Shown piece by piece: positions 57,407-64,000 of a stretch of DNA of 64,000 bases. Source of the DNA: Salvia splendens (lineage: Eukaryota > Streptophyta > Magnoliopsida > Lamiales > Lamiaceae); the NCBI RefSeq assembly GCF_004379255.2, contig NC_056038.1, positions 7,602,729 through 7,666,728 on the forward strand. The letters run 5' to 3'. Numbering within the stretch: the stretch's first letter is position 1; the number at the start of each line of letters is the position of its first letter. The translations under genes and the position numbers were made by a program. Under the pieces are notes generated by a model. The model saw nothing but the letters and a program-made list of their open reading frames with translations, was not told the DNA's origin and did no database searches.

Positions 57407-57564
57407 CACGTGGTGTTGTCGCGTCCCCAGAGCAGATCCATTGGATCATGACCGTGTGATCGGATTTGGTCACCCCGCTCCTTCATTTCAAAATTCCAAA
57501 TTCAAGGAGCGGTGCAGTGCGCTTCAAGCATTTGAAAATTCCAGGAAATCTGAAACTCCACGTG
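57407..57564 (+). promoter_or_regulatory. Two G-box motifs upstream of NCRK gene
   Basis: CACGTG occurs at 57407-57412 (GACACGTGGTG) and 57559-57564 (CCACGTGGCA), about 150 bp apart and just upstream of the likely first exon. Such motifs bind bZIP/bHLH factors (abscisic-acid or light responses). The function here is inferred from motif and position only. Confidence 0.45.
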
Positions 57565-57599
57565 GCAGGAACGACTTTTTTTTTTCTTTTTCCTCAGCA

Positions 57600-60457
57600 T
57601 AGACATCTGTGCTACCTCAAGCTGTAACTCCTTCACCGTTACATACATCTCTCCCCCTCTCTACACGCCCTTGGTGTCGAGGGAAGCTGTGTTTCTAATT
57701 CTCCGCATTTCACGAGATTGGAGCTGCAGAGTTTTCTTCTCAGTGCGAGAGATCAGATTTTTCAAGCAGAATTGAGTTTTTATTGCTGTGGAGACAGAGA
57801 GTTGTACATTTTTCTATTTGACCGCGCTGCAACTACGAATTTCCTGGTTAAACATCCGTTGCAAAAGGTATGCTTAGCTGCTAATTGTTTCAATGTTGTT
57901 AGGATTAGCTCAGATGTTGATGTCGTGGTGGCTATCCAGTATTTTATCAGTTACTATACTATGTTTGCGAATCTGAATTAAAAGGCTTTAGTTTCAAAAT
58001 CGATTTAAACGCTGCAACTTTTTTCTGCTGGCGAAGCACAATCAAGTATAATTTCGATGTGGTTATTTAAACTTATCAAATCGCAATCTTATGCTTTTTT
58101 CCGAATGTCTGTTCTTATCTATCGTACTGCAACAAGATAATGCTAGCCTTGAAATTCGAAATATCAGCAATGGAACAGGAAAAACAGGGTGCACGCGCTT
58201 GCGCGTGAGGGTAATTCTTATTTGGAATTTAGTTGCTCTACTGTAATTGACTAATTTCTTTTGAGTGGGTAAAAGAAAATTAGATGAGTTGGAACTCGCC
58301 TTCACCTATTATAAGGTAAGGTTATGATTCGGATAATTTCACTCTCTGTTTTCCACATTATTAATTTTGATAAAGAAGCAAAGCCAGAATAATAATTAGA
58401 TTTTAATTCTACCGACAAGTGAGGTCAAGAGGAAACAATACATGTCCTTGTCGTGCTCATCATCATTCAAAAAATTAAATATAAATAAATATGTGTACTG
58501 CAACTAGTGGACTCTCAACCTCTATGAATTAGTCTTGTAAGCAAAGTCTTTCCTATTCCTAACCGTTGGCATGTATCTGCTTTGGACCATTCATATAATG
58601 TAAATTCATTGTTTTTTTCAATCATAAGCGTCTGATTTATTCTCTCTATTTAGAACCCATTATCACCTTATCTGAACCAGGATCAGATGAGAATCATGAG
58701 ATATATTAGTGTAGTTGATTGCTGAGGGGTCTCTATCAGTTTGAGAAGTGGTAGCTTTCACCGAGTTTGGTTGATGGACCACATTATACTTTATACAACA
58801 TCTTTTTTTGTATCCTCATTTTCTTCATCCCAAATCCATGTCTTTTTTCTATTATATTTTGTTTCTTTTAGTTGTTAGTTGAGATGTCTTTCTAGATATG
58901 AATAATCTTGTATAAAATACTTTACAGGTCTGCCCTTGGCTTTCACCTCGTCTTATCACGCGTGAAGTCCAAAATATTAAGTGGTAAGGACAGCCCTTCT
59001 TTTGCTTTAAATATCGATTATGACGTTGGATCCTTTGATTAACAGTGACAATGTATAAGAGTAATGTGATTGTAATATCTCCACTGACTTCCTTGAGTCA
59101 ATCAGTTTAGATCATTTTCACAATCTTTACCAGTCCATCCCCTCTTCTCAACAATTGCACACGAAATAGAGTCAGTGATTCATAATCTATGGAGTTATAT
59201 AACATATTTACTTTTGTGTTCGTTTAGTTACACAAACTGCATTTGAAGCAAAAAACTCAGACTAGTTCTCAACAAACACCAAGCATGCACAAGCAAACTT
59301 AATAAGCTGATGGATCTCTATCGGAAAGATAGCATATTGTTTTTTTTTATCAAAGTTGCAATGAAGATTATATAAGGTTTGAATTATTTATTATCTGAGA
59401 TGGAATAGAATGCTATTATTGCAAATATTGTAGGATGATTTCTGTTACACGTGCATCGTTTGTGAATTGTGATGGAAGTTTTCACATTTCTGCTAAAAAT
59501 AATTGAATATAATACAATATTACTCTTTTTAGTTCATTTTGGGAGTGATGATAAAATTTTAGGCATTTTAGGCCAAAGAATATGAGATTTGCTCACCAAC
59601 CATGTAAAAGAAAGAAAAAAAAGTCGTATCGGCCAAGCTTTTTACGTGTGATTTGGTTGTTCAATATTCGCCCTTGAGGGCATTACATCACCAGTACATT
59701 TATCGATCATCAAGTTCCATGTATGTTTATCTGCTTAGAAATATGAGAGCTAAGTCTACTTGATGCCCAGATAGTCAAGGGCTCTTATTTCTCAGATTTC
59801 TTTAGCAGATGTTTGTTAATTTTGAACTTTTTTTTATCTGTAATGATATTTCCAATACTGTGCTACCTATTAAGATAAAATTTAATGTGCAACCATCATT
59901 TCCATAAAAGCTCTCTATGTGTGTGTCATGAAGCATGGCTTGCTATGAGTTTACTATAGAATGTACAAATGTATTATTCATATAACTTTTATCATAGACA
60001 GTTATCATCTTGCTCAATTAGCATATCTGTGTATGCTGTTTGGACAGTGTTGCCCGGTGTATTATTAGAAATTGTTCAGCAAGAACAAGTTCAAGGTTTG
60101 TGGCTTAAAGAGATGAGCTAATGGATGTACATCAAACACAATCTAGGTCTGGTTGAGTGTTTACAAAATGCAAGTAAGTTTATTTATTTATCTCCCCCAA
60201 CGTTTAAATTTACTGAAACAATACACATGTATTCATCTACTGCTAGTGATATTCATAGTCCTTCAGGGTTATTTGTCTTATCCCCCTCACCATTACTCTC
60301 ATATGGACTCATTTTCTCTTACAGTTAGGTTATCTGTGCAAATATATTTGTTTACCTACAATATAGTTAATTGGAAAACTACATTCAGAAATCTGTAATG
60401 TTTTGTTGGTTTTTATTGTTTGCTTCAATTTTCAGTTTTCTTATTGGTGCTGAATAC
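57600..60457 (+). other. 5' UTR exons and introns of NCRK gene
   Basis: A likely non-coding exon ends at 57867 (AAAAG|GTATGC). A possible second leader exon is 58928-58983 (TTTACAG acceptor, GTAAGG donor). The exon with the start codon begins at 60436 after TTTTCAG. The rest is intron-like T-rich DNA. Exact leader structure needs transcript data. Confidence 0.45.
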
Positions 60458-63400
60458 ATGGGGCGTCAGGTGGAGATTGCACTTCTTTGTTTCATTAACT
60501 TGGTCTGGTTTCAGCAGACTCTATCTGGTAAGTAGTATACATGTCCTAGAGTCCATATCTACATTACCATTTACTTGTAGGGAGGCAGCCAACTTAACAT
60601 GAGTTGTATATGTGGCCAGCATTATATAGAATCAATAACACAACTTCTGCATTGCCTTGATTTTTTTAAAAGTGCCTTTCTAGCAGTATATGGCAGCAAG
60701 CTTACTGTCTTTGACCTTTTCCAGATGGGCCTGCAACAAGTTCCGACACGAACAAGTGGACATGCACATGCTCTATTGCACGTGAACAAACTTTGACATT
60801 TGGCCTGGCAAACTGCTCTTCTTCCTGTGATTGTAGCCCTGGTATACAGCTTCTCTTCATATTTATCTCCTTGCATTAGTGGCTATAGACCATAACTTAG
60901 TCCCTAGATTTGAATATCTATCACTCATTCTGGTGGTTCCTCTTGTATGACAAAGAGAGTCCCACGTACTATGATGGAATGTATTTTATGGAGAAGTAAC
61001 TGCAAAAGAATGATAGAAATAGTCCGTTTGTTGGTTGACATTTTCTTGTAGATTTATTGGACAATGTATTTGTATAACCCAGAAACAAAGGACCAAAATG
61101 TTTGATTTAGATATAGATACATATTCAAGGTGAATTACATGTAGTCTAGATAATCACTGTCTATTTATCAAGTCAGACTTTTCTGTTTATGGAGCTAATC
61201 TTTTGCCCTAGTTCCTTGACCTGTCTTTTATTTCTTAACGTGCAGTCGCAGGAGGATCGGACAAAAATAGATGGACTTGCATTTGCAATACTGGTGGGTT
61301 ACCTAGGTTAGTAGGTGAAGAAAATGGAAGCAGCTGTTTTACTGCGTGTAACTGTAATGCTGGTAATCTTCAAAGCTAGACGATATGATTAGTGGCAACT
61401 TGTTTAGCAGTCTATCACTCTTCAATGTTCGTCGACAATGAACCATCTTCATAATGAAGGGGAATGTGATTTTCATGTCAGCAACTTAGTGAGAAAGCCT
61501 TCTTTACCAGTACATTTTCTGCCAGTTTATGGAAAATTTACCCTGGCCAATCACACCATGTCTGTGCAATTACATGATACATGAGAATCTCAAGTGATCA
61601 CTTGCAAAAAGTGATGCTTTCATATGCTTACGTACTCCATCTTTACAGGGACTTTATCCGAGTTAGAGCCTTCAAAGAAAAGGATTCCAGTCAAAGTTGT
61701 GTTCATAGTTGTCTTACTCTGTCTCGTCCTGACGGCTATTGGACTGGCTGCTATAATGTTATGGCATGTCTATCGGAAGGACAAGCAACCAGTCCAATGG
61801 GCTTCATCTTCATCAGATAGACTAACAAATTGCAGTAGTGCTGTAAACATAATGAGCCACGGTTCTTCTCTTATGCCAGTATACAAAGGATATCTAGATT
61901 CCTCTGTACCTTGTATGGGTAAATATTCATATATGCAAATTTTATTGGACTATATTTTCTGCTTCAAGTTATTTATCCAGCGGAAGTAGATTATTCAACT
62001 GAAGCAGGTCTCATGATTGATTTTTAACATCTCTATAATCTGGCTTTGTCTTTTCTTGGCTAAAGGATGCATTCCCCAGAATCCATTCCTGCTGAGAAGA
62101 GGAACAAAAGCACTGCATGGAACGATAATACAGTTTTCGTATTCTGAGCTGGAAAATGCAACAGACAAATTTTCTGATACTTATTTGGTTGGAGTTGGAG
62201 GATGCAGCCACGTCTACCGTGGTAATCTGAGAGATGGTAGAACAGTTGCAGTCAAGAGAATGAAACTGGAAGGTGGCCCGGACGCAGAACATGTTTTCCT
62301 GACTGAGGTGCTAAACTAATTCACTGTTTATCAGTCAAAACAATTTTCATAATTAGTAAGTAGAAGGATGTGAATTTGAAACCTCTTTTTGCACTCAGAT
62401 ACAACTGATTGCAAGACTTCACCACTGTCATGTGGTTCCTTTGCTTGGGTACTGCTTGGAACACCAATGGAAGAATGCTGAGAGGCTACTGGTATTTGAG
62501 TATATTCCCAATGGTAATCTCAGGGAATGTCTCGATGGGGAACTAGGCCACTGTTTGGATTGGAATACACGAGTTTCAATAGCTCTTGGAGCTGCACGAG
62601 GTTTGGAGTATCTCCATGATGCTGCTGCACCTAGAATATTGCACAGAGATGTCAAATCCACCAACATTCTCTTAGATGAAAGCTGGAGAGCCAAGGTAGG
62701 AAATATCCTTCATCAGTAGCAAACAATTATTAAAGTTGTGATTGAAAGCTATAGTTAATTATGTATCATTGTAAAACACTAATGTATTTGTTTTCAGCCT
62801 GCTATACGAGACTACTCAATATTTAATGTCTGCAGATTACGGATCTTGGCATGGCTAAACACCTTCAGAATGATGGCATTCTCAGTTGTTCCGGTTCTCC
62901 AGATAGAATGCAAGGGACCTTCGGTTACTTTGCACCAGAGTATGCTATTGTTGGACGAGCTTCTCTAAAGTCTGATGTTTTCAGTTTTGGCGTAGTTCTT
63001 CTTGAACTCATCACTGGTCGAAAGCCCATCCACAAGTCATCCAACAAAGGGACAGAAAGTCTCGTGATATGGGTATGGGAAGTTTACTTGTTAGCTTTAG
63101 CCAAGCTATGTTGTAGCGGTGTCTGCTAGTAGTAGGTATGTTTGAATGAGAAGGGAAACTCTTTTATAATCGCTTTGCAGGCAACAGCTCGTCTGCATGA
63201 CAGTAAGAGAGTGATACATGAGTTGCCAGACCCGCGTCTCCAAGGCAAGTTTGAAGAAGAAGAGATGCAGGTAATGGCCTACTTAGCAAAGGAGTGCCTG
63301 CTGCTGGATCCTGATTCTCGACCAACCATGAGCGAAGTGGTCCAGATTCTTTCGACTATCGCTCCAAACAGATCTAAATGGAATAATCTGCCAGTACGCG

Positions 63401-63786
63401 CATTTCAGGTACCAATCTACTATCCACATGACTCTTGATAAGCCTAATTTGTTCTTGAACATGTGTTATCTGATCTTGTGTTTGATCTTCAGTGTGGAAT
63501 GAAGAGTGAGAATCCAGAGATGAGTGATGGAGATGTTCACGATTCCTCCTCCTCGTCGACAGAAGAGATCAAGCAAATCACATCCGAGGTCATCAAGAAT
63601 GATAAGGAAGCAGATGATTCGCAATCCGATGTAGAGAAGCTGATGCTCCTCACTTCAAAGAGACGAAGCTCGCGGGGCCTACAAGACGAGGAAGTGGTGG
63701 TGGATTTAACAGAGCCGCGGTTGGAGTCATTTTGCCTTCCAAACGTTGAGTCCCATGTTCTCAAGATTTCATACACAGGTACATAA
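60458..63786 (+). CDS. NCRK-type receptor-like serine/threonine kinase
   Basis: Coding exons 60458-60527, 60725-60841, 61246-61362, 61649-61918, 62066-62307, 62399-62695, 62836-63072, 63181-63408 and 63493-63786 join in phase to 623 residues. M-G-R-Q-V begins a signal peptide (residues 1-23). The ectodomain is short and has two Cys-rich modules (WTCTC...CSSSCDC and WTCICN...CFTACNC), as in Arabidopsis NCRK. Next come a transmembrane helix ([22 protein letters not shown]) and a juxtamembrane stretch. The kinase has a Gly loop of altered form (GVGGCSHVY), VAVKRM lysine, HRDVKSTN and [11 protein letters not shown]. The metal-binding motif reads DLG instead of DFG. A Ser-rich acidic tail follows. 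It is an intact-looking plasma-membrane or endosomal receptor kinase; the ligand is unknown. Confidence 0.92.
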
Positions 63787-64000
63787 ACTAGCACGCATGA
63801 GCAGCTGCTTTGTTCTAACATTGTTGGTTTAGCATTGAGGAAGTTATAGGTCAAGTTTGCAGAGAGCTCATGAAATGCTCTTTTACAGTTTTACTTGCAG
63901 TCGTTCTAGTTTTTTTATTTTTTTACACTTATTTCTTGTAATTTTGTACCCATATAATTAAAATAGTAATTTGAAATCATGATTTTGTACCCATACACTT
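63787..64000 (+). other. 3' UTR region of NCRK gene
   Basis: AT-rich sequence after the TAA at 63784-63786, with T-runs and AATTAAAATA-type sequences that could direct polyadenylation. The window ends here. Confidence 0.5.

Noticed and set aside
57348..57602. 84-codon frame ahead of the NCRK leader
   Set aside because: It overlaps promoter motifs, has no recognised domain and is not joined to the NCRK exons.

Overview
The window is nuclear DNA of a flowering plant. Split genes with GT-AG introns, plant receptor-kinase, MOM1 and alpha-carbonic-anhydrase families, and dense transposon debris all show this. The style of the PIF/Harbinger ends (GAGCATCCACAAYGG-like, with TAA/TTA target duplications) and the protein flavour suggest an asterid, perhaps Lamiales, but that is inference. 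There are no bacterial genes, operons, CRISPR arrays or rRNA genes.

Layout. From 1 to 11.9 kb there is mostly intergenic DNA. It holds a broken Harbinger transposon (1029-3030), two CACTA-type MITEs, Mariner-type MITEs, deletion derivatives of Harbinger elements, and one small secreted-peptide gene (4238-4459, minus). An apparently intact alpha-carbonic anhydrase gene of seven coding exons lies at 12046-13442 (plus). From 14.4 to 30 kb two receptor-like kinase genes lie head to head: a LysM receptor-like kinase (minus) and a G-type lectin S-receptor kinase (plus). Each is split by its own Copia retrotransposon (15658-20543 and 22314-27572), and each also carries stops or frameshifts, so both are pseudogenes. 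The second Copia has lost most of its gag and carries a fragment of a host gene for the mRNA 3'-processing factor CPSF100.

From 30.2 to 45.2 kb is a cluster of cut-and-paste transposons. One Harbinger-type element has only the Myb/SANT-like ORF1 (30191-32164). One has an open transposase and no ORF1 (33512-35431). Two related hAT elements sit 74 bp apart (36526-40417 and 40492-45167), with striking GC-rich terminal repeat arrays. The younger one has an exact 8-bp target duplication and an intron swollen by a minisatellite.

From 45.3 to 51.2 kb is a six-exon MOM1-like gene (plus). It keeps the C-terminal CMM2-type coiled-coil segment but has no helicase part, and it contains a 139-residue tandem duplication. 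From 51.3 to 57.3 kb there is intergenic DNA with nested MITEs, including a tRNA-like sequence inside a hAT-like element. From 57.6 kb to the end is an apparently complete NCRK-type receptor kinase gene (plus), with 5' UTR introns and G-box motifs upstream.

The genes do not form a pathway. The biological theme is transposon accumulation: recent insertions have destroyed two neighbouring putative immune-type receptors. Next to them sit a diverged member of a family known for transcriptional silencing and three genes that still look intact (carbonic anhydrase, NCRK and the small secreted peptide).
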